Source: an uncultured Bacteroides sp. (GTDB lineage: Bacteria > Bacteroidota > Bacteroidia > Bacteroidales > Bacteroidaceae). From it: a stretch of 64,000 nt of DNA. Every line of letters starts with the position of its first letter. Positions within the stretch are counted from its first letter, which is position 1. Position numbers and translations under genes: made by a program. The stretch is taken from contig NZ_CAJLKP010000009.1 in assembly GCF_905207245.1 (NCBI RefSeq), forward strand, positions 48,494 through 112,493. The letters run 5' to 3'. This document shows positions 35,335-44,556 of this stretch, in pieces. The notes under the pieces were generated by a model that made no database searches, was not told where the DNA came from, and was given only the letters and a program-made list of their open reading frames with translations.

Positions 35335-36939
35335 TTATCTTGGGTTGGCAGCCAAACCGGCATCAATAACATCCGAAGGTAGCTGAATGGCACGACGCGG
35401 ATCATCTACTTTCAATATATCTGTAGCCAATCCATAACGGTTGTGCGCTACTTCTATACCATAGCGTTTAATGTCGCACCAGCGTTGTCCATCATGCATT
35501 GTCTCAATACGGCGCATGTGCAATACACATTGAATAAAATTCTCTTGTTCACCAGGTGCTACAGTAAATCCCTGAGGATGAAGTTCTTTTTTGATAGTAC
35601 GATCACTACCTCCATCAGCCATAGATGGTACAGGGCAATATTTAATGTCATTCCAGAATTCATTTATGCTTTCACGAGTCAATGTTTGCAGAGTATGTGT
35701 CATACCATTATCATCAACATACGAAGAAAGGCAATTTGTAACTTGCCAACTATTTAAATCGGCAGCAGCTTCTTCATATTTCTCTAAAAATGTATAAGCC
35801 TCTGCACGGCAAAGCAATGTTTCATTTGTTGTAAATGGAACAAATACAATATGCGCATAACCTGTGCCGGATGTTTTGTCTGTATATTCCCAGAATTCAT
35901 CCAATTTCGGGAAGCGTACAGTCTGATTCGAACCATAAAGTTTTCTACCCAGAATCAAGAAACTGCCGGAACCTGAAGACCCCCATGGACCTTCGGCCCA
36001 ATAAGTCTCATAAGTGGTTATTTCCCGCCCATGATTGTAACGTGGGCCACTTCCGGAGCCGATTCGTCCAGCAGCGGAATATGCCGGAATAATTAAAAGG
36101 TTACAGTTTTCACTTGCCTGCACGTAGGCATTTGTCACATCACCTGCTCCAAGTGGAATATAATTGGACATTTGACGCAGTACCCTATCCGGATTGCTTC
36201 CTAATACTTGTGTTGCGTATTCAACTACCTTCTGATAGTTTGACTTATCCGGTTTTACATAGAACAAGTTAAAACGGGTTGCAAAAGCATAAGCAGCTTT
36301 TTTATTAAAATGATATTTAGGGACAGTGTAAACATCATCACTGATATATGGCAAAGCTGCTTCTATATCCGCATTGATTTTCTCGTAAAGTTGGGCCATG
36401 GTTCCTCTTTCATACTTCACAATTACTTGAGTTTCCGGCTTTTCAGAATAGGGGATTCCCATATCCTTATCTGCCGTTTCCGGGTTATAAGGTAAACAGA
36501 AGACATTTGCTAATACAAAGTGGGCATAAGCACGGCACATCAAAGCTTCCGCCTTTTGCGGAGCCAGACTGGCGGGATCACCCAAATCATATATTGCTTG
36601 TATAGCTTGATTGGCAGCTGCTATGGCTCTATAATGAGTTTGCCACATGTAACGTGGATCATCATTACCATCACTCGTAATATCTGACCACAAATAGATT
36701 TCCTCTTGATCCTTATAATTGACTGAGTACTGAGGCCCGTGATCCACTACATTGTCACTACTATATTCCATCATGAGGACAGGGGTCTTGTCTGGGTAAG
36801 CAGATACAAGTATAGATGTTACTTTTGCTTCCGTGTCAATCTCAGCACGGTTATCCGGCATCGTATTGAGGAAGTCATCGCAGGAACCCAGCAAGAATGC
36901 AGTTCCTATAAGCGCGCTAAATATATATATATGTTTCAT
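35335..36939 (-). CDS. SusD/RagB-family lipoprotein of cassette S4
   Basis: A 534-residue SusD homologue with lipobox AFLLGSCDDFLNTMPDNR. The motifs present are ANQAIQAIYDLGDPA, KAEALMCRAYAHFVLANVFCLPYNP near 125, NETLLCRAEAYTFLEKYEEAAADLNSW and MRRIETMHDGQRWCDIKRYGIEV, with the tail DDPRRAIQLPSDVIDAGLAANPR. It is the lid of the S4 channel and lies 20 bases after the susC stop. It is clearly a different SusD subfamily from S2 and E, which suggests a different ligand. Confidence 0.93.
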   Translation of the reverse strand: MKHIYIFSALIGTAFLLGSCDDFLNTMPDNRAEIDTEAKVTSILVSAYPDKTPVLMMEYSSDNVVDHGPQYSVNYKDQEEIYLWSDITSDGNDDPRYMWQTHYRAIAAANQAIQAIYDLGDPASLAPQKAEALMCRAYAHFVLANVFCLPYNPETADKDMGIPYSEKPETQVIVKYERGTMAQLYEKINADIEAALPYISDDVYTVPKYHFNKKAAYAFATRFNLFYVKPDKSNYQKVVEYATQVLGSNPDRVLRQMSNYIPLGAGDVTNAYVQASENCNLLIIPAYSAAGRIGSGSGPRYNHGREITTYETYWAEGPWGSSGSGSFLILGRKLYGSNQTVRFPKLDEFWEYTDKTSGTGYAHIVFVPFTTNETLLCRAEAYTFLEKYEEAAADLNSWQVTNCLSSYVDDNGMTHTLQTLTRESINEFWNDIKYCPVPSMADGGSDRTIKKELHPQGFTVAPGEQENFIQCVLHMRRIETMHDGQRWCDIKRYGIEVAHNRYGLATDILKVDDPRRAIQLPSDVIDAGLAANPR

Positions 36940-36959
36940 GTTTTTTCTCTTTTTAATGG

Positions 36960-39900
36960 TTAAATTCCTAATCTCAAGGTTAGCGTAAACTGACGTGGTA
37001 CGGGGACTGCTACACCACCTGTATTGAAGAATTCAGGGTCTTGTCCGTTCAACTTCTTATCAGCATAAATCAAGAATAAGTTGGTAGCTTGTAGCTTAAG
37101 TGATAAGTTGTTGAATTTTAATGGTGCAATCCAGGATTTTGGGAAATCATATGATAATGAGATTTCTTTCATGCGGATGAAGTCACCTTTAGCCACACGT
37201 GCAGTAGAGCGGTTATAAGCATTGTAAGCATAACTCAAATGGTTATATTCCTGGTTCAAACGACGGTCCGCAATAACAGGAATATTAGTAGTGTTCTCAT
37301 CGCCCGACTGTGTCCAACGGTTCTTGAATTCTTTGGGCATGGCTGCTAGGTCAGAATACCAGTTTTTGAAAACCGGATCCAGACGGATTACATTACCGAA
37401 TGAATAAGTCATAAATACATTCAGTCTAAAGCCTTTATAGCTGAAAGTATTTCCAAAACTACCAGTAATAGTCGGATCTGTAGGCCCTTCGTATACCAAA
37501 TAATCTTTTACGCGCGATTGGAAGTTAAGATCTGTCACAGTCAGTTTGCCACTTTCATTAATAAAAGTAGGAAGGCCCTCTTCGTTCAACCCTTGGAAGT
37601 CAATAGAGAACAGAGAACGCACGGGATAACCTTTCATTGTAAAACCGGAACCAATCACCATATCCAGAATACGGGTGTTAGTTTCCAAATCCGTTACTTC
37701 ATTTTTGGCTTGTGAGAAGATGAAGTCTGTATTCCATTTAAAATCCTTAGTTACAATATTGCGCGTAGACAATGTAAACTCTATACCATGCGATTTCATA
37801 CTTGCTACATTGGCATACTTCATCACTTGCCCACCAATACCCATTGTGTTAATAGCACCAATCAAGTCATAATTATCACGTTTATACCAATCGGCTGCTA
37901 AATTGATGCGATTGTCCAAAAAGCCAATCTCAGCACCGATATTGAGTTCGTGTTTCTTTTCATAAGTAAGTTCGCTATTCTCAAGGTCGTCAATCTGTAA
38001 ACCCGATTCTTTCACTGAAGTAAATGGGCGCCAAGGATTAAAACTACTAATCACTACCCGAGAGTTGGTTACGTTTGCCGGACCACGGTCTGCAGTCAGT
38101 GAATAGGATGCTTTTAAAGTCAGGTTCGATAATGTCGGGCGCAAATCCTCAAAGAATGCTTCTTCATGTACATTCCAGGCACCAGACACATTCCAAGTAG
38201 GCAACCAACGAGAAGAACGACTCTTGCCTAACTTATTGGAACCCTCATAGCGGATAGTACCATTAACAGTGTATCGTCCTTTATATGAATAAGTACCTGT
38301 TGCGAAGAATGCCACCTCACGTGAACGGCTTTCTTCTACAGTATAATAATTTGTGTTCTCTTCATTGCCCTGCTTAAAGTACTGATAGTCATAAGAAGGG
38401 AGCATCCCCATCTCATACTGCATGCCTACACCATTAAACCATGTTTTCGTGCGATCCATAGAATTCACTTCCATACCGCCGAAAAGGTTGATAATATGAT
38501 CTTCTGCAAATACATCGTTATAATTCAATGTTCCACGGAAATCCCAACTATTCATTCCATATTTTGTTTCACGATAAAATCCACCTACCGGTAATACGCT
38601 GACGGGTAGAGAATTCACCTTGTCCGGATCGGTATACAGCCAAGGATTAGCATCACGCATGGTAGCATCATCCATTGCACGAAAAGCCCAAGCCTGGTTA
38701 GAATAATCTTTAACATAGTGTGATTGTGTCGTTGTAGAATATTTATAAGCGCCCAGAGCAGAAGCTTCTAAATTTTTGAGTATTTTCCATTTTAATTCTC
38801 CTTGAAACTTCATATCAACTACATTTAAGTCCATGTAGTTGTTTTCAAGTTCATGTAGAATGTTGAACGGAGCATAATTGCGGACGTAGGTTTCATTAGC
38901 GTCCAATGTGCGTGAAGTATTTAATGCATATGAGTATGGATTAATATCAAAATCGCGTGATACTTCTCCGGTTACATAATTAGGTGTTGAACCTAAAGTG
39001 CCGGGAGCTTTTTGTTTACGATACGAAGCATTTCCTATCAGGTTCAATGATAAATTGCTGTAGATATTATACAAGGCATTTACATTGGCTGTATAGCGTT
39101 GAACCGAGCTTTGTTTGGTCCATCCCGGGTCGTTCATGACACTAAGTGATGTGTAATAAGCGGCTTTTTCCGTACCGCTTGACATACTGATTGCATGGTT
39201 CTGTGAAACAGAGCTATTAAACAGGTAGTCAAACCAGTCTGTATTTCGGTATTCGGCTTGTTGCAAATAAGCATTGATTGCCTTAGTTGTATTGGGCAGA
39301 CCAAATCCACCACTTGAAGTATAGTCATTAATCAGATGATACATTTTGCCATAAACTCCACTGTCGGATGCACGATAAACATTCGAGAAGTTTAAATAAC
39401 CGGCATTTGCCATCTCCTTGAATACTCCCATCTGCTCTTGTGAATTCATGATATTAAAATTGGTATAGCTGGGTTTCATTCGCATCGTAAATTCGCCGGT
39501 ATAACTAATTTTGTTGGAACCAGCTTTACCTTTCTTTGTTGTTACAACGATTACACCAGCCATTGCGCGTGCACCATAGATGGAAGTAGCCGATCCATCT
39601 TTCAAAATCTGGAAACTTTCAATATCATCTGCATTCAACCCTGAAATGGCTGAACTAATCAGCGTAACTGCATCACCGGATGACAAGTCATCAGCACTAA
39701 CTTCGGTAACATCTTCCATAATAACCCCATCTACTACCCACAGAGGCTTAGAACTACCATAAATAGAAGTAGCTCCACGTACGCGGATTTTGGGAGCTGT
39801 ACCAAATGTACCGGAGACATTCTGAACGGATACGCCAGCAGCACGTCCTTCCAGCGCACGGCTTATTTCAGGCAGACCATCTAATTTTACGTCGTCGGCA

Positions 39901-40076
39901 GATAATTTTGATGTAGCACCTGTAAAGAGACGTTTGTCCATACGCTGCATACCAGTAACCACAACTTCCTGAAGCATTTCACTGTCGATTTTCATCGTAA
40001 CTTTTAAGCGCGGCTTGATATTTACTTCTTCTGTTTTCATACCAATGTACGAAATTTGCAATGTTTTCGCAGAACT
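36960..40076 (-). CDS. Silent SusC/RagA TonB-linked channel body, cassette S4 (no start)
   Basis: About 1038 codons from the core (SSAKTLQISYIGMKTEEV), the longest of the silent bodies. The TonB-box region is MLQEVVVTGMQRMDKRLFTGATSKL, unlike the VVAYGTAKK form of the other cassettes. Plug motifs are KIRVRGATSIYGSSKPLWVVDGVIM and LKDGSATSIYGARAMAGVIVVTTKKG, and the barrel ends PRQFTLTLRLGI. The body is intact but has no leader, promoter or start. Its different TonB box and plug suggest this cassette comes from a different SusC lineage that acquired the common core by recombination. Confidence 0.92.
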   Translation of the reverse strand, partial: SSAKTLQISYIGMKTEEVNIKPRLKVTMKIDSEMLQEVVVTGMQRMDKRLFTGATSKLSADDVKLDGLPEISRALEGRAAGVSVQNVSGTFGTAPKIRVRGATSIYGSSKPLWVVDGVIMEDVTEVSADDLSSGDAVTLISSAISGLNADDIESFQILKDGSATSIYGARAMAGVIVVTTKKGKAGSNKISYTGEFTMRMKPSYTNFNIMNSQEQMGVFKEMANAGYLNFSNVYRASDSGVYGKMYHLINDYTSSGGFGLPNTTKAINAYLQQAEYRNTDWFDYLFNSSVSQNHAISMSSGTEKAAYYTSLSVMNDPGWTKQSSVQRYTANVNALYNIYSNLSLNLIGNASYRKQKAPGTLGSTPNYVTGEVSRDFDINPYSYALNTSRTLDANETYVRNYAPFNILHELENNYMDLNVVDMKFQGELKWKILKNLEASALGAYKYSTTTQSHYVKDYSNQAWAFRAMDDATMRDANPWLYTDPDKVNSLPVSVLPVGGFYRETKYGMNSWDFRGTLNYNDVFAEDHIINLFGGMEVNSMDRTKTWFNGVGMQYEMGMLPSYDYQYFKQGNEENTNYYTVEESRSREVAFFATGTYSYKGRYTVNGTIRYEGSNKLGKSRSSRWLPTWNVSGAWNVHEEAFFEDLRPTLSNLTLKASYSLTADRGPANVTNSRVVISSFNPWRPFTSVKESGLQIDDLENSELTYEKKHELNIGAEIGFLDNRINLAADWYKRDNYDLIGAINTMGIGGQVMKYANVASMKSHGIEFTLSTRNIVTKDFKWNTDFIFSQAKNEVTDLETNTRILDMVIGSGFTMKGYPVRSLFSIDFQGLNEEGLPTFINESGKLTVTDLNFQSRVKDYLVYEGPTDPTITGSFGNTFSYKGFRLNVFMTYSFGNVIRLDPVFKNWYSDLAAMPKEFKNRWTQSGDENTTNIPVIADRRLNQEYNHLSYAYNAYNRSTARVAKGDFIRMKEISLSYDFPKSWIAPLKFNNLSLKLQATNLFLIYADKKLNGQDPEFFNTGGVAVPVPRQFTLTLRLGI
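40066..40076 (-). repeat. Recombination core, silent site S4
   Basis: AGTTCTGCGAA on the minus strand, preceded by GCCAT. A 37-bp perfect palindrome begins 5 bases upstream. Confidence 0.8.
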
Positions 40077-40080
40077 ATGG

Positions 40081-40117
40081 CATTGTTATAATATTGATAA
40101 TCAATATTATAACAATG
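40081..40117. repeat. 37-bp perfect palindrome beside core S4
   Basis: Arms CATTGTTATAATATTGAT and its exact complement (18 bp each) surround a single central A. It is only 5 bases from the S4 core. The other silent sites lack it. It is followed by GCGC, so it appears inserted into the GCGCA element that borders the S2 and S3 cores. Confidence 0.85.
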
Positions 40118-40693
40118 CGCAGTGAACTTAAATAAAAATGATAATAATTTATAATATTCTGATTAATAAGTGTCTATAAAATGGTAATATGTATTTATGT
40201 ATACCACAATTGTACTGCATTATTTATCTAAATATCTTATTATTAGAAGATTGCTATTTTATTAGGGATGCAAATGAACTATAAAACAAGTACTATGCGT
40301 TTAGACTTATGGGAAAATGTAAATAATAGAAAAATATTCAATCAAGACTTCATAAAATAACCATATTGATATGTACATTCCGCATATAGTATATATTTTT
40401 CATTATACAACAATCCATATAACTAAATATAACGCTGATATAAGCATTTACTGATAACATAGATAAAAAGTGAGAAATAGAATGTTATTTCTGTCTTATT
40501 ATTGCCTTGTATATACTCAATATAAATTTTTCTTTGTGACCATAATATAATAACTCTGAAGGGAAAAGTAAATAAGAGAAATAGAACAAAATTATTTGAG
40601 TTACATTATAACAGTTTGTAACATTAACACAAGGTTATGATGTACAAATGGGATAAATACGGCGAAACATTCAATCATAATTGAAACTTTTAC
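40118..40693. other. Conserved non-coding flank of silent site S4
   Basis: AT-rich with no gene. Landmarks GTATACC at 123 bases and TACTATGCG at 215 bases from the core align with S2, S3 and S5. The remainder to the ATPase promoter shows no feature. Confidence 0.6.
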
Positions 40694-40701
40694 TATATTT
40701 G
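40694..40701 (+). promoter_or_regulatory. -7 promoter element for the DUF4143 ATPase
   Basis: TATATTTG, an exact TAnnTTTG match, 26 bases before the ATG. No -33 TTTG at 19-21 bases is obvious. Confidence 0.5.
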
Positions 40702-40726
40702 CCAATAAATTAAATTGTGATTGAAT

Positions 40727-41947
40727 ATGAAAACTTATATATCGCGTCCTTTGTACACCAATAGAATAGAACCATTTATTGGCAAAGCTTTAATAAAAGT
40801 GATAACCGGTCAGCGTAGAATAGGCAAGAGTTACATTCTTTTGCAAATATCGGATATGATAAAAGAAAAGACACCGGAAGCGAATATTATTTTTGTAGAC
40901 AAAGAATTAGTGGCCTTTTCAGGTATTAAGAATTATATGGACCTTTATCAATATGTTCTGAAAAAAGCGGAAGGACATAGTCATAATTATCTCTTTGTAG
41001 ATGAGATACAAGAGATTGAAGAATTCCAGTTGTGTTTGCGGAGCTTATTGAATGAGGATATATGCGATATCTACTGTACGGGAAGTAATGCCAAGATACT
41101 TTCCGGTGAACTTGCCACTCATTTAGCCGGAAGATACATAGAATTTCCGGTTCATTCACTCAGTTACGAAGAATTTCTGAGATTTAATCAATTACAAGAT
41201 TCGTCAGAGAGTTTAAGATTATATCTCATGTTTGGAGGAATGCCTTATATTCATAATTTGGTGATGGAAACAAATATTATATTCGAATATTTAAGGAATG
41301 TTTACTCTACTATCCTGTTGAAAGATGTGGTTGCTCGTGAATCAATCCGGAATGTGTCATTTCTAGAGAATTTGGTAGGCTATTTAGCCGATAATACCGG
41401 CTCTCTTTTTTCCGCTCAAAATATCAGTAAATATCTGAAGTCCCAGCAAGTAAATATACCTACGCAAACAATTCTGAACTACTTGAAAGCATTATGCAAT
41501 AGTTTTTTTGTTTACAAGATACAACGGGCGGAAACTCAAGGAATGAAAATCTTTGAAATAGGAGAAAAATACTATTTTGAAGATTTGGGACTGCACAACG
41601 CTATACGACATTTTGATTTTCGGAGAGATATCAATAAACTGATAGAGAATATTGTATGCATAGATTTATTAAGGTATGGTTATGAGGTATATGTAGGAAA
41701 GAATGGGAACAAGGAAATTGATTTTATAGCCTCCAAAGGTAACCATAAGATTTATATCCAAGTGGCTTATATGCTTCTCGATGAAGTAATTATTCAGCGA
41801 GAGTTCGGTAACTTGCTGGAAATTCCAGACAATTATCCTAAATACGTAGTCACAATGGATGAAATGCAGAGCGGAGGGAATTATCAAGGAATCAAGCAGA
41901 TTTCATTACGAGATTTCTTGTTGGCAGAAGATAAGGAAAAACTATAA
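40727..41947 (+). CDS. AAA-family ATPase with C-terminal DUF4143
   Basis: A 406-residue cytoplasmic protein. The Walker A is GQRRIGKSY near residue 27, Walker B is NYLFVDEIQEI near 87, and sensor-like TGSNAKILSGELATHLAGRY follows. The C-terminal half matches DUF4143 (NTGSLFSAQNISKYLKSQ; FEIGEKYYFEDLGLHNA; EVYVGKNGNKEIDFIASK, nuclease-like). This is a very common ATPase family in Bacteroides with no settled function. The ATG at 40727 is preferred to a TTG six bases earlier. It is the only non-SusCD gene between silent cassettes, has its own promoter, and would be carried along by any inversion involving S1-S4. Confidence 0.88.
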   Translation: MKTYISRPLYTNRIEPFIGKALIKVITGQRRIGKSYILLQISDMIKEKTPEANIIFVDKELVAFSGIKNYMDLYQYVLKKAEGHSHNYLFVDEIQEIEEFQLCLRSLLNEDICDIYCTGSNAKILSGELATHLAGRYIEFPVHSLSYEEFLRFNQLQDSSESLRLYLMFGGMPYIHNLVMETNIIFEYLRNVYSTILLKDVVARESIRNVSFLENLVGYLADNTGSLFSAQNISKYLKSQQVNIPTQTILNYLKALCNSFFVYKIQRAETQGMKIFEIGEKYYFEDLGLHNAIRHFDFRRDINKLIENIVCIDLLRYGYEVYVGKNGNKEIDFIASKGNHKIYIQVAYMLLDEVIIQREFGNLLEIPDNYPKYVVTMDEMQSGGNYQGIKQISLRDFLLAEDKEKL

Positions 41948-41997
41948 ATCACTTTTTAATATTCATTATATGCACTCAAACTCATATAAAAGTAAAA

Positions 41998-42042
41998 GGG
42001 GGTGCGTCTTCGCAGAGCATTCCCTCGCAAAGACACATCCCC
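41998..42042 (-). terminator. Terminator of cassette S5 (shared with the ATPase 3' end)
   Basis: A 13-bp imperfect stem, minus strand GGGGATGTGTCTT with AAGACGCACCCCC, one mismatch, followed by TTTTACTTTTA. It lies between convergent gene ends. Confidence 0.65.
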
Positions 42043-42073
42043 TACAGTTAATAATATTCTGGAATAAATATTC

Positions 42074-42949
42074 TTACGGCAAAGTAATAATGACAACTCC
42101 GTCTGAAGTAGCTCCGTTAAATCCACCGGAAAGTTCTTCAATATAATAATAAGGAGCCAATTGGATAGTCTTTTCATCAACTACCTTATTGAATTCAGTA
42201 GGTACTCCTTTGAAATTAGAAGGATGGTAAGCAAGGACATCACCACCACCGACATAGTTCAAACCAATAGCAAATTTATTGTAAAGAACAGCACCATCCT
42301 CAATCCAAAAATCTAAATTAGATACTCTAGCTGTTGAAAGCGTAAAGTCTCCAACTAAATCAGCTGGCAACCCATTCGTATAGTATCCATCATAAGGTTC
42401 AATTACGCGATAACGGTCAAAACCTTCAGCCTTGAATACTTTTACTTTGTTTGTACCCCCGAAGAAGTAGTTATCCGTAAACGTTCCCTCTCCAAGCTCC
42501 TGCCAGTTATAATCTTTGCTTACTGTAAAAGAAGCTTGGGCAGTTCCGCTTATGGCAATATCTCCCTCCGGTACAGATAATGCTAATGTAACGGTTATCA
42601 CCTGACTTATCTGCAAGGGAGTAACATCAACCGTTATAGTTGTCTTATTTTCGCCGGCAGCAAAATTAAAGCCGGTAACAGTACATCCCTCAAATGGCAC
42701 TTTATTAAGTACAGCAGAAATAGTAATGTTTCCGCTATATGCCGAAGCCGTATTCGAACGAAGCAAATCTATTGTAAAAGTCGGCTCTGCCGGCGACACA
42801 ACAACACCATCCAAATATTTGGAAATAAAGGTAACTCCCTGTCCCTCTCCTTCAGTATACAAAGGCCCTTCCTGGTCTGTACTGCAAGCAGAGAACAGCA
42901 ATACTGTCAAAAGAGACAATAAGACTGAAATTCTATTGATATATTTCAT
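42074..42949 (-). CDS. Surface lipoprotein of cassette S5 (SusE/F position)
   Basis: A 291-residue lipoprotein when started at the ATG at 42949 (MKYINRISVLLSLLTVLLFSACSTDQEGP); the frame is open 12 codons further but that would bury the signal peptide. Residues 35-135 are Calx-beta-like (SAYSGNITISAVLNK; FNFAAGENKTTITVDVTPLQISQVITVTL). A C-terminal beta domain starts YNWQELGEGTFTDNYFFGGTNKVKVFKAEGFDRYRV. No enzyme motif is seen. It resembles the S1 lipoprotein in layout and probably has the same ligand-binding role for S5. Confidence 0.75.
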   Translation of the reverse strand: MKYINRISVLLSLLTVLLFSACSTDQEGPLYTEGEGQGVTFISKYLDGVVVSPAEPTFTIDLLRSNTASAYSGNITISAVLNKVPFEGCTVTGFNFAAGENKTTITVDVTPLQISQVITVTLALSVPEGDIAISGTAQASFTVSKDYNWQELGEGTFTDNYFFGGTNKVKVFKAEGFDRYRVIEPYDGYYTNGLPADLVGDFTLSTARVSNLDFWIEDGAVLYNKFAIGLNYVGGGDVLAYHPSNFKGVPTEFNKVVDEKTIQLAPYYYIEELSGGFNGATSDGVVIITLP

Positions 42950-42981
42950 AATGTTTTTTCCTCTAAAGTTTGTAAAATGAA

Positions 42982-44532
42982 TCATTCTTTATAATCTCCC
43001 ACCGGATTCTGGTCAGTTTTTACATCCATGTTCACATTACCGTCGAATTCACTCTGCGGAATAGTCAATACCCACATATAGCATTCCGGATCGTCTGTCG
43101 GACGATTACCCAGCAAGGCATCAGAAGGCCATCCCATAGCGGCTGTACGACGGAATCCTTGTTTCAGACGACGTAAGTCATAGATACGTCCAAACTCACC
43201 CCATAACTCAACACGACGCTGTATAATGATTTCTTCGAGTAGCGAACCTGTATAATCGCTACTTGTAGCTCCCAGACTTGTGCCGGTCTTCGTGCAGGTA
43301 TATCCTTCTACACGTTTGTCCATGACAGCTTTCAAATCCTCAATGGCAGGTGCAGTTTCACCCAAACGGCATTCTGCTTCGGCAGCCGTCAGATACATTT
43401 CTTCTACACGCATCCAGATGTAATCTCCGGTCCAAGTTTGTCTGTCGGAGAACTTAAATTTCTCCTGCTGATAACCGCCGGACTTATTATTTTCATTTTC
43501 CGGATCCCACCATGCCTTACGGGCATCTGCCGGGTTAATCAAGCCATATAACTCTTTGCTAATCTGCTTACGGGCATCTGCTCCATACTTTCCGTCACCT
43601 CTCTCGTCGCAAGCATCCATATGAGTAAAGAAGCCGGCATACATGGTAGATTGGTCGGAAATAATTTCAGCTCCCCACATCACATTACCAGCGGAAGAAT
43701 CATTCAACCCGGAAAAGCTTGAAACTGGCAATACAGAGCAACCACTAACCGCAATAGCATTTTTCGCTGCACTTTTGGCAGTAGTCCAGTCTTCCATAAC
43801 CAACGCTATACGTGCCTTGAGTCCCAAAGCAACAGCATGGTTAATGTGACTGACATGTTTCCGCTTTATTCCGTTCAGCATATCGACAGCTTTATTGATG
43901 TCCGAAGTAATCTGATCGTAAACCTCTTGCACAGTCGCACGTGCCTTGCCCACAGTACCTGCAACGGTTGGCTCAGTATAGATAGGGCAACACAGATCCG
44001 ACTCATGTCCTTTATAAGTGCGGGCAAAACTTTGTGCCAGCATGAAGTAAGAATAAGCACGTATGGCATAAGCTTGTCCTATCACATAGTTAATCTCCTC
44101 TGTTGTGCCCTCCATTGTTTCTTCAGCAGCAATAATGTAGTTTGCATTAGAGACCCATGTGTAATAACCATTCCATAAATCGTAAGAACGCCATGCTCCG
44201 CTGGAATAGAAAGATTTTACGTTATAAAGGCAATCATACCAGAACCAGCCACTACCTATAGCACTCATTACCATGTCCTCGCCCATAACATCAGCCATCA
44301 AATTATAAGAACTGATACCAAAGCTTTGGTGAGTGTTGCCTGTAGGAGACCAGGAAGCGTACATAGAACGATAGATACCATTCAGAGGAACCAACGCCGC
44401 ATTAGCGTTTGCCAGCAAACCATCTCCGGACATAGAGTCGGTAGGAGCAGTTTGAAGTGCATCGTCCAAGCAGGACGACAAACTTGCACAACCCACAAAA
44501 CCAGCAAAAATATATTTGAATATCTTTTTCAT
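42982..44532 (-). CDS. SusD/RagB-family lipoprotein of cassette S5
   Basis: A 516-residue SusD homologue with lipobox GCASLSSCLDDALQTAPTD. The motifs present are NAALVPLNGIYRSMYASW, GQAYAIRAYSYFMLAQSFARTYKG near 150, DYIWMRVEEMYLTAAEAECRLGE, IIIQRRVELWGEFGRIYDLRRLKQGF and a terminal VKTDQNPVGDYKE. It is the binding lid for the S5 channel and lies 24 bases after susC. The frame is intact. Confidence 0.93.
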   Translation of the reverse strand: MKKIFKYIFAGFVGCASLSSCLDDALQTAPTDSMSGDGLLANANAALVPLNGIYRSMYASWSPTGNTHQSFGISSYNLMADVMGEDMVMSAIGSGWFWYDCLYNVKSFYSSGAWRSYDLWNGYYTWVSNANYIIAAEETMEGTTEEINYVIGQAYAIRAYSYFMLAQSFARTYKGHESDLCCPIYTEPTVAGTVGKARATVQEVYDQITSDINKAVDMLNGIKRKHVSHINHAVALGLKARIALVMEDWTTAKSAAKNAIAVSGCSVLPVSSFSGLNDSSAGNVMWGAEIISDQSTMYAGFFTHMDACDERGDGKYGADARKQISKELYGLINPADARKAWWDPENENNKSGGYQQEKFKFSDRQTWTGDYIWMRVEEMYLTAAEAECRLGETAPAIEDLKAVMDKRVEGYTCTKTGTSLGATSSDYTGSLLEEIIIQRRVELWGEFGRIYDLRRLKQGFRRTAAMGWPSDALLGNRPTDDPECYMWVLTIPQSEFDGNVNMDVKTDQNPVGDYKE

Positions 44533-44556
44533 ACTTGTTTTTATCTTAAGTAAATA

